Shown: in pieces, positions 37,769 to 48,565 of the stretch
Layout of the letters: every line of letters starts with the position of its first letter
How positions within the stretch are numbered: position 1 is the stretch's first letter
Origin: Dendrolimus kikuchii
Taxonomy: Eukaryota > Arthropoda > Insecta > Lepidoptera > Lasiocampidae
NCBI GenBank assembly: GCA_019925095.2
Contig: CM034394.1
Location: 8,816,272-8,880,271, forward strand
Length of the DNA: 64,000 nt
Direction of reading: 5' to 3'
The notes under the pieces: generated by a model
The model's input: only the letters and a program-made list of their open reading frames with translations
Told to the model about the DNA's origin: nothing
Database searches by the model: none
Position numbers and translations under genes: made by a program

Positions 37769-38128
37769 ATTATGTTTGTGTATAATAAAAAGTATTGTTC
37801 TTAAAGCTATTTAGTTAACCAAGGATAAGTGTTATGGTCATATATGGAGGAACAAAGGAAGAGTGATAAACACTTAAAATACAGATATAGCTTAGCTTAG
37901 AAGTTAGACATCTAATGTTAATATTGGTGTCGATAATGGTAAATTATTATAAAAATATAGCCACCTAAATTCACCTCCAACATCGAAATACCGAACTTCT
38001 ATTAATGAATCTTGCAAAGGAAGGAACACTAACTGCTACAGCATCAAGGAAAATGATATAAATCAAGATAGTATTAGAATACAAGTAATATATGGTCATG
38101 TTTCACAAGTATTAAATAGCAGATTAAT

Positions 38129-38220
38129 TAAATAATAAAAAAAAACAGAAAATTAAAACGTCGGAAAAACCAAAATCAAATAAAATTACCGCGCTTAAAA
38201 CCGTTAAAACGTAGTTTTAT
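38129..38220. mobile_element. Single MITE arm flanked by a 12-bp direct repeat
   Basis: Bases 38156-38220 match the right arm of the MITE at 17934-18454. The direct repeat TAGCAGATTAAT flanks the segment (38117-38128 and 38221-38232). The left arm is absent; an A-rich stretch replaces it. Confidence 0.65.
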
Positions 38221-38291
38221 TAGCAGATTAATATTAGATATCTCCCGCTCCCAGAATCTGCAGATGATAATGTGTCTGAATAGAACGCAGG

Positions 38292-38616
38292 TTTTTTTTT
38301 AATTTTTTTTTATTGCAGGAGTTCAGCAGACAGGCAGACGGCCCACTAGATGGAAAGCGGTTACCATCGCCTATGGACATTTGCAACAACAAAGGTGCTA
38401 CAAATGCGCTGCTGTTCTCTTAAAGGAGACTGGAACCTGGTCACTAATGCCGGAACACAACACAAGGTTGTTATGGCGGCATACTCTAGACCAGGCGTGG
38501 TCGCCATCCAGTCGAGCAAATACTCTACCACCTGGCTGTGGGTTGTTTAGTCGCCTCTTACGACAAGCCGCCGGGCCGCAGGAAATTGTATTCTTTCTCT
38601 GTTCCTGCACGGATAA
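38292..38616 (-). mobile_element. Family A repeat, full length
   Basis: Nearly collinear with 37088-37412, same orientation. Starts on the minus strand at TTTATCCGTGCAGGAACAG. Confidence 0.7.
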
Positions 38617-38638
38617 ATGGTACTTGCTTACCTTCCTC

Positions 38639-38697
38639 AATGAAAGATTTAAAAATCTTTCATTAAATCATTAAATCTTTCATGCGTTAAAACGCAT
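38639..38697. repeat. Cluster of short palindromes
   Basis: AATGAAAGATT and its complement (38639-38664) flank a 4-bp loop; a third AAATCTTTCAT copy follows, then ATGCGTTAAAACGCAT (38682-38697), itself palindromic. Confidence 0.8.
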
Positions 38698-40272
38698 TTT
38701 TAAAAGCGGATTATTCTTTCCTAGATGAGCGTGTTCTGACACAATAGATTATTGTTACGTATATACATACATACATATACATTATCACGCCTGTTTCTGA
38801 TACATATAGACAGAGACAATGCATTTCTAGTCGGTTACGCAATTTGGTAATAATTTTACTAATAATGCGTTTTTATGTAAAACTACAATGATAGAAAATG
38901 TACCTGCATAGAAAACACGAAAATGCGAACAGTTATATAAGAATAGGATTCTACAGTACCTTTCCGTAGTGAAACGATATTTGCTTTCGTTTCTTTATTA
39001 GCACGACACACATAAAAATGTCTAAATTTCACAAATTAAATTAATTTCCCCATATATAAAGTAACACGAAATAATGTTAACAAAATTCAAACGATGCGTG
39101 TGCGATGCAGTTTCTTTAGCGAAGAGTGCATTTTTAGATGACCGCTATTGTGATGCAAGTATAGCGAGCAGAAAAAAATTCTTCTGCTTGTTAAGATATG
39201 TACAGAAAAGGAAAAAAGATAGGAGGTGGGTTTACATGATATAAACGTAATAATTATTCGTTTAAGAATTTTCAGTATTTTTAATGCACGACCCACTATT
39301 TGTTACGACATACATCTTTTGCTTCATCTACTTTCATTAATCTCTTCTAACATAGACGTTTACTATAGGTGTTTTTACCTGGTAGTATACGTTGTTACTG
39401 ATGTAATTATTCAAGCCATTGAGCGATTTGTTCTCATACTAATATAATCTTTCTTAAATTTATATAAATTCGTTTATGCTATAAGAACACCATTTCATCT
39501 GTCTTGTAAACCAAATGATGGTAATAAAATTCCCCTTACCATAAAGACTACCCATGCACTTGACGTTTACTGGTATTGTGGATAGCTAATAAATGAGTAC
39601 ACAGTGAAATGTTTGGGTTTAAAATAAGTATACCAACTATCAGTTAAACGCATGTTTAGAAGACATGTATTGGATCTTGCATCTAAAAATTTAGACATCG
39701 ACACCTATAATTTTACTTATCTTAACCGTTCGTTTTTCATATAAGCATTTTTTTTCATCTTTGTAAGAAACAAAAGCGATTCTATATGCGTTGTAACTTT
39801 TTAATTAAGACCAAAATACTAATGATATTAATGGTAACTTTTTAATTCGATTACAAATGAAAAAGCTATTAATATTCTTAAAAATATTTAAAAAAAATGT
39901 AATTATGTCCTTTACAACAGATATCTGTATAATTCTAAACGTATATATGTCTTAGCTATTGATTTTTTCGATCTCTCTGGTTTTTACTTCAGAGTTAATG
40001 TTCAGCTATTTAAAAAATGTATTTACGAGAATATAAGGCGTCACGGCATTTGAATTTTGCAGATTTTCATTTCAATTCTTGCTTGCAGCTAGATTATGGG
40101 ATTATATTGGCACTGCTCCATCTGGGATATTGTTACTGTTATCGAATGGGACACGTAGGTGTAACCAAGAGTTTGACATGCGAAATTGTTAAAGAAGTTA
40201 TACATTGACAGATAGTTCATCTATATACACTAATGTATGTAATCATCGACGGCGTTATTTTTAAAGATATAA
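38698..40272. other. AT-rich sequence, no features supported
   Basis: No coding frame, RNA gene or repeat boundary is recognised. Confidence 0.6.
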
Positions 40273-40797
40273 GTTTTTTTTATTCCATGAGTTGAGCAGA
40301 CAGGGAGACGGCCCACCTGATGGAAAGCGGTTACCAGGGTCGATAGACATTTGCAATACCAAAGGTGCTACAAATGCACTGCTGCTCTGTAAAGGGAGAC
40401 TGGAACCTGGCCACTAATGCCGGAATTCAACTCAAAGTTGTTATGGTGGCATACCCTAGACCAGGGGTGTTAGCCATACTACCTGGCTGTGGGTTGTTTT
40501 GTCGCCTTCCACGATAGGCCGCCGGCCGCCCGGCCGCAGGAAATTGTATTCTTTCTCACACATGACACAGTCATTAACCCAGGTGTAATAGGGGCTCTGT
40601 CCGGGCTGGAGGTGAATGCATAAACGAAATCATAGCCCGGATATAAGACGTCTAGGCCTAGAAGAATGGCCAGGGGTTTTAGTGAGTATTCCTGTCCGCG
40701 GATGCTAGTCCACATCTACGTGGCGAATCCCACACGCCCCATCGTGTTTCCCCCGCGGTGGTTTGTTCTGAAGCAAATTTCTCCCGGATAAAAAAAG
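40273..40797 (-). mobile_element. Mosaic repeat: antisense R1-type 3' end joined to family A
   Basis: Right part on the minus strand (40797 to about 40560) is the reverse complement of an R1-like 3' UTR (the + strand reads GGTTTTAGTGAGTATTCCTG and GGCGAATCCCACACGCCCC). It runs without a gap into family A (40558-40273). Same order as 9490-9913. Confidence 0.6.
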
Positions 40798-40825
40798 GTG
40801 CAGCAGGGGTATTTTTTATTTATTT

Positions 40826-40945
40826 TGCCTTTGGCAGGTATACAAGCAACGGCCCATTTGATGGAAGGTGCACCACCAGGGGCATTGCCGGCCTCTAAGG
40901 AATTTTATAACGCCCTTCTTAAACGACCCCATGTAAATTTAAATC
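40826..40945. repeat. Dispersed repeat with GGCCCATTTGATGGAAGGTG motif
   Basis: Similar to 34315-34480. Family unknown. Confidence 0.35.
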
Positions 40946-40968
40946 TAGTGTTCAATTTTTATAAACTG

Positions 40969-41222
40969 ATCCTGGCTGGAACGCATACATCACTTAAGCA
41001 GTTTACTGACCTAATGTTCATATTGTTAAAATTACCACGTGCTAACAACCGTGAAGAAAAACATCGTGATGCAACCTCCACGTCGAGGTAACCGATGTGT
41101 TAAACCTGCCAAGTTTAGTTCGCCTTAGACAAGCGTGGCGGGTATACTGTCCGTTCCCCGCTATAATGGGAGGCACGAGCCCAGCAGTGGGACATTATGG
41201 GTTATTACTATTATATATATAC
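40969..41222 (+). mobile_element. tRNA-derived SINE, family 1 (5'-truncated)
   Basis: Begins inside the B-box (ATCCTGGCTGGAACGCATAC) and continues through the family body to CAGTGGGACATTATGGG and a TTATTAC tail. Confidence 0.75.
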
Positions 41223-41942
41223 TTACTTATCGGACAAAGGTTTTCTATTTCACCCTTCTACACCCTTGTTATAATTCAAGTTCGGTCCGTTTTATACTAA
41301 AATGACCTCCTCGATGTGCAGTTTAGTACTGTGACATAGGACGACGTGGGTCGCGGTCACCCCTGCACTCGCTAATGAAAATTCTTTTCTACAAATTTCA
41401 GGAATTTTCGACACTCCACTGTAGAATACGAATTCAGTTTGATTTTTAACGGTGGTAATGTTTTACAACTAATATAATAAACATATTCTTGTACGATACA
41501 TTTTTTATATTATTATTCTTATTTTAGTAGATTTTGTTAATGATTTAGTAATTCTCTTAATAAAATATTGTTTCTTCTGAATAATTTTTATTTATTTTAT
41601 TATAATTCTTTGAACACACTTTCAACCTTCCACTTCCATCACCGAGCAGAGAGAGGGAGAAACGAGGCAGAGAGTAAAATATAAACTTCAACGATAGCAC
41701 AAAGATTGTGCTGCCACAACAGGCCTTTTGAGCCATAGTAATTTTGATTGTTTAATACCATGATACTCATTATTTTATTATTTATACGTTCGATTGTTTT
41801 TATAGAGGATGGTTAATTCCAAAATACTAGGTGTATCCCGTTGTTTTACCTGCATAACCACGAGATTCGAAGGCTGGGGAGAGCAGGGACCAAACAAAGG
41901 TAAGCAAATGTTCAAAAGAGTAGTAAGCGGCTAGTACACATA

Positions 41943-42030
41943 ATTAAAACTACGTTTTAACGGTTTTGCGCGCGGTATTTTAATTGTTTTTATTTCTATG
42001 TTTTGACCACTTTTTAGTAGTCATAATCAC
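41943..42030 (+). mobile_element. MITE left arm fragment
   Basis: Matches the left arm of the MITE at 17934 (AAAACTACGTTTTAACGG) with more changes; the right arm is missing. Confidence 0.6.
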
Positions 42031-42112
42031 GAAAAACGAATTTCATACGGATGTTTATACTTCCATCAAAATTAAGTAAGTATTTTCATCACTTAAGAAT
42101 ATAGTTCATGGA

Positions 42113-42345
42113 CTAGGATATGCCCGCGACTTCTTCCACGCTTGACTTGAAATTCCCGCGGCATTTTCGGGATAAAAAAAATCACGCATTTTATTACATA
42201 AAATTTGCTATCGGTCAGTGAAAAATTACATTGGAATTAGATATTTTTTTCAATCTGGCCATTTCAAATCATCCCCAGAAAAAATCCCATATTTTAATTC
42301 TCAAAATCGATGGCGAAATCGAAATTAGCCTGATAGTTTTTGCGT
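42113..42345 (-). mobile_element. Helitron-like element
   Basis: On the minus strand it contains TTCCAATGTAATTTTTCACT, GGGAATTTCAAGTCAAGCGT and ends GCGGGCATATCCTAG at 42113 followed by T. Same family as 8702-9373 and 43790-44098. Confidence 0.65.
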
Positions 42346-43649
42346 GAATCCTGAACAAACAAACAAGAAAGCTAAAAAAATTGCATCGTGTACTGCGTCG
42401 TTTATATAGTCTATTCTAGTTGTTTTATTTTAACAGCTACAATGTCCAGACACGGCATGTTTAGAATTTTATAATATTATAGATTTCTCAGCCTCAAAAT
42501 CTGGAGTAAGTTTAATAAAATTGTAAAAACAAATGAAATCTCGTCATCTCGATAATGGATATCCCTAAATGCACTAAATCTGCTCCGTTGTTCGGGCATT
42601 GACGCCCTCTCAATTCTGCGTGCTGACATGGCGTGTAGAGCCCCCTTCTGTCTGATGAATTATCTCTATACACTACATGTAGGAGATTTTGTACTTTGAG
42701 AATTTTTAAAAGAAACGTAAAAATAAATAGAAGAATTTGTCTTATATTTGTTTTCGGAGTAGTAAATAACAACCAAAAAATGTTTATTGTCCTCTGGGCT
42801 TTAAAATTAAACAAAACAGTTTGTTATTTATATCGCACGCTTACATTCAACCGGTCATTAAAAAAAACAGTATAAGTATTTAAATTTGTCAAATGAAAAA
42901 TTGCTGTAAAATGCATAAAATAAAATGGTAAGTAATTTTATAATCAATGATCCGTTTTTAAATGTTTTTGTTATATTGATGTCAGTGGTTTAATTGTGAA
43001 GTAATATAGACTTAAAGATAAAAATGATTAATGAAAGAAAAAAACCACTTAAACGTAGAATAGTTAATCTTACTTTTAAAATTTTTAACGCCTGTTAATG
43101 TTTAATAGCAAAGTTTTAGATATTTAATTTACGCTTAACTTTTCCGCAGGCGTTGTGCATAACTTAATTATAAAAAAGAGGTCGATACTGCTAAGTAAAG
43201 TTAATAACGAGTGCTTCGGGTAAACTAAAATTAGGCAATGTCAACATAGCCATAAGGCTCACTAAAACGTTGTCCCGTCGACTGGCGGTGACAGATAAAA
43301 ACGGAGGTTAGAACCGGTGAGGTGTATTACCCGTGTCTTCGTCAGCGTATTTGCTCACCCTGAAGCTGTTTGCTCCTTTACCCTTAGCCTAACCTTTACG
43401 GTATGTTTGGAGTGAAGTGAAAAAAGAGGAGCGATTTTTGGAAATAAATATAAAATATAGTACTTATTGATCTAAGAAACGTGACTATTCTTTGAACATA
43501 ATTGAGGTAGCTAAAGGTATAGTTAGGTAGGGTATATAAATTAAGAAAACTTCGTTAAACCACCTCAGGCAAAGATCTTGCGGTTTCTTTTCCAAGTCTG
43601 GGATATTGAGAAAGGTTTTAGTGAATGTTTTACTAAATAGAATAGAAAA
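42346..43649. other. AT-rich sequence, no features supported
   Basis: A slightly GC-richer patch at 42560-42665 is unassigned. Confidence 0.5.
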
Positions 43650-43768
43650 TAACTTTAATTTACAATAAAATTTATAATAAACTATACACAAAAATAACTT
43701 AAAATTAAGTACAAATGGCGGCCTTATCACTGACAGATATCTCTTATAGCCTCTTCCAGACAGCCTTG
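43650..43768 (-). mobile_element. LINE 3'-end fragment
   Basis: Minus strand CTGTCTGGAAGAGGCTATAA and GTGATAAGGCCGCCATTTG, of the 17238-17715 family. Confidence 0.5.
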
Positions 43769-43789
43769 ATCTCAAGGAAAGAGAAAAAT

Positions 43790-44098
43790 GGCACAAAAGC
43801 TAGGGCAGGGTTTTGTTGCACAGTATTCCGAGCCAATTTTGATGAGTTTTTCACTGAGCGACAGCAAATTCTGAGACTTAAATTAATCTGTGCTACTTTT
43901 TATCTCGGGTATCTCGCGGTAATTCACCCGGGAGCGGTTTGAAGTTATTCGGATGTTTAAAAATTAGCTTATTTCATCATGGTTTCCACTGAAACGATAG
44001 CTTACATTCTTTTTTAAATGCTGCGATACTTTGTGTCCCGAATATCCCGCGGAAATTTCAAGTCAAGCGTGGATGAAGTCGCCGGCACATCTCGCTAG
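43790..44098 (+). mobile_element. Helitron-like element, uninterrupted copy
   Basis: Ends GCCGGCACATCTCGCTAG (44098) before T. It lacks the insertion present at 8981-9260 and so shows the original state of that site. Confidence 0.7.
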
Positions 44099-45507
44099 TT
44101 TTACTATAAGAATTCAAACGCGTAAGGAAATCACTAACCAGATATTGGGTAAATCGGATCGGCACACAGTCAACTCATTCGTTCATTAGGAAACCAAGTT
44201 TATTTTGTATCTATACAATATTAATGAATAACTTTATAATAAATATTAAGTTTTTTTAATGTTTTAATAAATTAATGGAGGCGGTATAACTAACCCTACA
44301 TTGTGTTTTTTTTAATAATTTCCGCTAGCGTTTACATTTGAGCCACGCGTATTGATTCTCTGCTTCTCCAACACTTTACATATTGCTTATTTAGCATTAT
44401 TTCATTTCGGCGGGCCTCTATTTGTCTTTCGGGTTCCGTTTATATTGTTATAGTTAAGTTTCGTGATTCTATTTCGGAGAATGCTGAATTTGCTATGTAG
44501 GGAATTTCAGTGATAGAAGTTTTAATTTATTTTGCATTAGTTGTATTGTTATATACTGGGTGCGGGCGCGATTCGATGGCCGGAGGAAGGCAAAAGGATG
44601 TTGAAGAAGAAGTAAGGGGAAACTTACTTCGCCTTCGATATAGGCGAAATTACAGTTAGTTAATTAAATTAAAAGTGATTTTCTTTAGTCCACTTTCCGA
44701 CTATACACCTATATATTGCGGTGATAGCATTGACATTGTTCAGACCTTGCCTTGTATGAAATAAATAAATAAATTGCTTTATCAATTTTGCTGTCTACCC
44801 TCTTTCTGTGTGAGGCGACGGCCAATACAGAGCAGGGAGGGGCAGTCATTTTCTTGGTGACTAGCTCCAAAGTGGAATTTAGTGCCGTATGCTGTTCCTG
44901 TGTGCAACCTGAACCGAGCTAGGAGAGGGCGGATCTCAATGTTGGTGGAGCTTCTGCTTTTATAGTGCAAGGATCTAGTTCATATCTCTCTCATACAGTC
45001 TATAACTATAGAACCAGCAATTTAGCCGTGGTCTACAGCGCTCCACAGACACGATGTGAGTATATTATTAGTAGTTATAGAGGTGGGCACTGAAAACCAG
45101 TGCTGTGTCGGAAAATGTTTCGGCACAGCGAAAGACTGAGTGCCAACCACATTTCATATATTGCGGCTTTCTTTTATTGTTATTTCCTTATCAGTTTGTA
45201 TTGTGTGAGTCGCAATTTGAAATGAATATTTTCTTTCTTTCTAGTATGTTTTCTCTTGTTTGCGAATTCTTCATTAAAAGTTTATTATCTTTCTTGACGG
45301 CGAGGATGGGGAGCAAGAATTTATAAGGAGGTGTTCTTCGGCGCAACCACTGGGTCTCTAGGTTTATGTAGCAAATGATCAATGGAGACCCTTCTCATAA
45401 CATATTGTCCGTCTGTCATTTTTTTACATTTATAATTAAAGTTATTGTCATTAATAAATTGGTTATTTGATTAATAAAAATCAATTACTTTCTCAAGCCA
45501 AGAGAAT
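44099..45507. other. Intergenic sequence, no genes supported
   Basis: 44780-45060 is GC-richer with an open minus-strand frame of 62 aa that I do not recognise. Confidence 0.5.
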
Positions 45508-45800
45508 TGTGGTAGCGTAATGGCTAGCGCACGCGTCTCAAAATCAAAGGGCGCGGGTTCGAATCCTGGCCAGAACGCATGCTCCACTTAGGCAGTTTTC
45601 CGACCTGATGTGCACGTTGATACAATTACCAGGTGCTAACAACGGTGAAGGAAAACATCCTGATGAAACCTACATATCGAGATAACCGATATGTCAAACC
45701 TGCTCAAGTCGCCTTGGACACGCGTGGCGGGTGTTCTTCCCTGTAGTGGGAGGCCCGAGCCAAGTAGTGGGACGTTTATGGGCTGTTATTATTAATAATT
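45508..45800 (+). mobile_element. tRNA-derived SINE, family 1, full length
   Basis: The best preserved copy: A-box (TAGCGTAATGGCTAGCG), B-box (GGGTTCGAATCCTGG), body with GGTGAAGGAAAACATC and GATAACCGATATGTCAAACC, and a TTATTATTAATAA tail. Confidence 0.85.
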
Positions 45801-45992
45801 TCTCACCTTTATTGGTCACTACTAAGTTCTACCATGGACGAAGAATATTCACGCATGCACCCAGTCAGTAAATTACCTAAATCTGAAAAAGATCATAAAT
45901 CCTACATAACCTGATGGTACCAAAGCACAGGTCGTTCATGTTTAGTTTTCGATCATGTATTCAGAATAAAAATTTGAAATTTATAATAATTT

Positions 45993-46190
45993 GTTTTTTT
46001 TTTCATTACAGGGGTTCAGCAGACAGGCAGGCGGCCCACTTGATGGAAAGCGGTTACCATTGCCTATGGACATTTGCAACACCAAAGGTGCTACAAATGC
46101 GCTGCTGCTCTCTTAAGGGAGACTGGAACCTGGTCACTAATGTCGGAACACAACACAAGGTTATTATGGTGACATACTTTAGACTAGGCT
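45993..46190 (-). mobile_element. Family A repeat, 5'-truncated
   Basis: Minus-strand 3' two-thirds of family A, with the A-rich tail at 45993. Confidence 0.65.
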
Positions 46191-46909
46191 TTTCCATTAG
46201 ACTGATTTGGTTAATAGCAAGTACGTTTTAAACACTAAAATGCCGGTTCCTATATCTTATCTTCGAATATCTAATCGTTGGTGTGGTTTTTTGGTTTGGT
46301 ATTAAGAGCGGTTAAAAGTTGATATAAACTCCATAAAAGTAAAACAAAATTTCTACCAATGGTAAGACAAGTTAAGGAACAGTAAGATATAGGAATCAGC
46401 CGTTGAACAGTAAAGAGTTAGGTTATGTAATATTGATTTTCTTTGGTTTTACGCATTCCGTCTAACAATCAAGGATCGTAGTCATATATATATAAAGTAC
46501 AGAGGTGGTATCCTAGAAGTTTTCTTAATGGTTTTATAAATTGTTAAAAGTGGAAGAAAGCGAAACTGGAGCAGGGACACGCGATCCGTTTCGGCGAAAG
46601 TGGGTAGGGTTGCTCGCCTTTCGGGGAAGGCTCAAGGGATTCGCAACTCCGTCACGTAAAGCCGAAACCACGAAATCTTCCCACTCTTCGGATTTCATCT
46701 GTCATAATTTCCTCGCATAGAATACGCCCTTGACGCTCGTTTATAATGGGGAAAAACACACTATACACAAACAATTGTTGCACTAACACTTTTTGGTTTT
46801 TGTTATAAAACTTTAGTTAGATATATTATAAAAATGTCTATCGTACTATAGGTATATGTTTATAATAAATATATCTGGTCAAGTACTTAGGTAGATAGTT
46901 ATATAGTTT

Positions 46910-47006
46910 TATTTATTTATTTTTTATTGCAGGAGTTCAGCAGACAGGCAGACGGCCTACTTGATGGAAAGCGGTTACCATCGCCTATGAACATTTGCAA
47001 CACCAT
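46910..47006 (-). mobile_element. Family A 3' end fragment
   Basis: Minus strand, only the last roughly 95 bp of the repeat. Confidence 0.6.
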
Positions 47007-47078
47007 AGTTATATTGAACTCAAGATAAAAAGTAAATGAGGGTATCATACAATATGTACGCACGCATGTATAAATATG

Positions 47079-47197
47079 CAGCAGCGTATTTGTAGCAACT
47101 TTGGTGTTGCAAATGTCCATAGGCAATGTTAACCGCTTTCTATCAAGTGGGCCGTCCTGTCTGCTGATCTCCTGCAATAAAAAATAAAAATAAAAAA
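47079..47197 (+). mobile_element. Family A 3' end fragment, opposite strand
   Basis: GCAGCAGCGTATTTGTAGC to CTGCTGATCTCCTGCAATAA and an A-rich tail. It faces the copy at 46910-47006, so the two form an inverted pair 72 bp apart, sharing the block from CTGCTGA(A/T)CTCCTGCAATA inward. Confidence 0.6.
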
Positions 47198-47199
47198 AT

Positions 47200-47300
47200 A
47201 TGTCAAATGTGTCACTTGACATCTTTGTCTTCGATGTTTACGGCTACTAAGTGGCTGAAACGTCGAAATAAAATTCCGCGCTTTGAGTTTTAGTCGCGAA
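47200..47300. mobile_element. MITE arm relic
   Basis: Contains GACATCTTTGTCTTCG, GGCTGAAACGTCG and AAATTCCGCGCTTTGAG, decayed relatives of the 17934-18454 MITE right end. Confidence 0.4.
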
Positions 47301-48280
47301 AATTACGAAAAAACTCTAAAAATATCATAACGTATAATTAAGCAAAACGTTTCAATAGGAATACCTATTTGTGTTTTATAAGCTCGGCATAACATCTGTG
47401 AGTTTTGTTTGCATAAGATACGTGTAAGTCTCTAAAAACTAAGCACGCACTAAGATTTATCAAAATCGGACACATTCTTTCACAGATGAGCCCGGGATTG
47501 ATAAATTATAGTTCAAGTTTAGCCTTAGAGGCTTATACGCGCCTTACTCAAGCAAATCTTAAGGCTATATAGGTCGCCATAAGAGATTAGGTTCATATAT
47601 AAGAATCTGGCATGCTAAGGAATTTTCTTTTAGGTTTAATCTATCTATTGTCGTATCAACACGTCCAATGAATTTTAACAAACCGATTATGGAGCCCGTT
47701 CGTGCCAGAATGTCGCTAATTCATATTGTTGTGGCGGAAATAAGTCCCACTTTTGAGCATTATAACCAGATATTATGTTACATATCCAATCATAATAATA
47801 TAGAAAAACAAATATAATTACGAGTGATGAGTTTAAGAAGTTCTCTAATTATCATACCCATTCCAAGCATTTACTTAATTTTAACAGCTCGATGACGGAT
47901 CAATTAGTAATGGCCTAATGCGTTACCGACTAGATTTGTTATAAAAATTAAACTTTATTTAAAAAAAAAATAATCAATTTAAGTTATCTACATATCTTTC
48001 CTGAAAATACTATATCGTGTAACAAATACACGTACATTTCAATTAATATTTTCTTTAAAGTAGAACATTTTTGAAGTTAAACTTTTTTAGCCACGGTAGT
48101 GAATTCTTTCTATGGGAACAAAACAGCATGACGTCGTGAATTGAATCATAATAAACACTATGCTCAGAAAGATAAGAGTTGGAAACGATTTGAAGTTTTT
48201 CGTTATCTAATAATTTAAACATTATGCTCATAAAGACAGAGTTGGAAATATTTTCAGGTTTTCAAGTTTATAAATCAAAT

Positions 48281-48337
48281 TGTTGTTCGTGCCTACCCCG
48301 TAAGGGAACTGGCGTGAAGTTATGTATGTATGTATAA
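48281..48337 (+). mobile_element. Retroelement 3' end with (ATGT)n tail
   Basis: TGTTGTTCGTGCCTACCCC then GGGAACTGGCGTGAAGTTAT and ATGT units. Truncated copy of the family at 35401-35572. Confidence 0.65.
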
Positions 48338-48451
48338 ATCAAATTGAAACTAGAGCATTTGTTTCCTATTTTAGTTATCATAAGCCTCTCGTGTCATTTG
48401 TTAAAATTAAAAACATGGAATCTGAATAATGTGTTATAGTATATCTTAAAT

Positions 48452-48563
48452 ATTTTTTTTTTCTTTTTTATTACATGAGTTCAGCAGACAGATAGACGGC
48501 CCACCTGATGGAAAGCGGTTACCATCGCCTATGGGCATATGTAATACCAAAGGCGCTACCAAT
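48452..48563 (-). mobile_element. Family A 3' end fragment
   Basis: Truncated exactly at the TA flank of the transposon that follows, though the rest of family A does not resume on the other side. Confidence 0.6.
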
Positions 48564-48565
48564 TA

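Noticed and set aside
42512..42814. 100-aa minus-strand frame including a GC-richer patch
   Set aside because: An Arg-rich stretch suggested an exon, but no domain, splice sites or start could be supported.
45508..45580. tRNA gene candidate with good A- and B-boxes
   Set aside because: The same head occurs with a constant non-tRNA body in several copies and lacks a closed acceptor stem; it is a SINE head.
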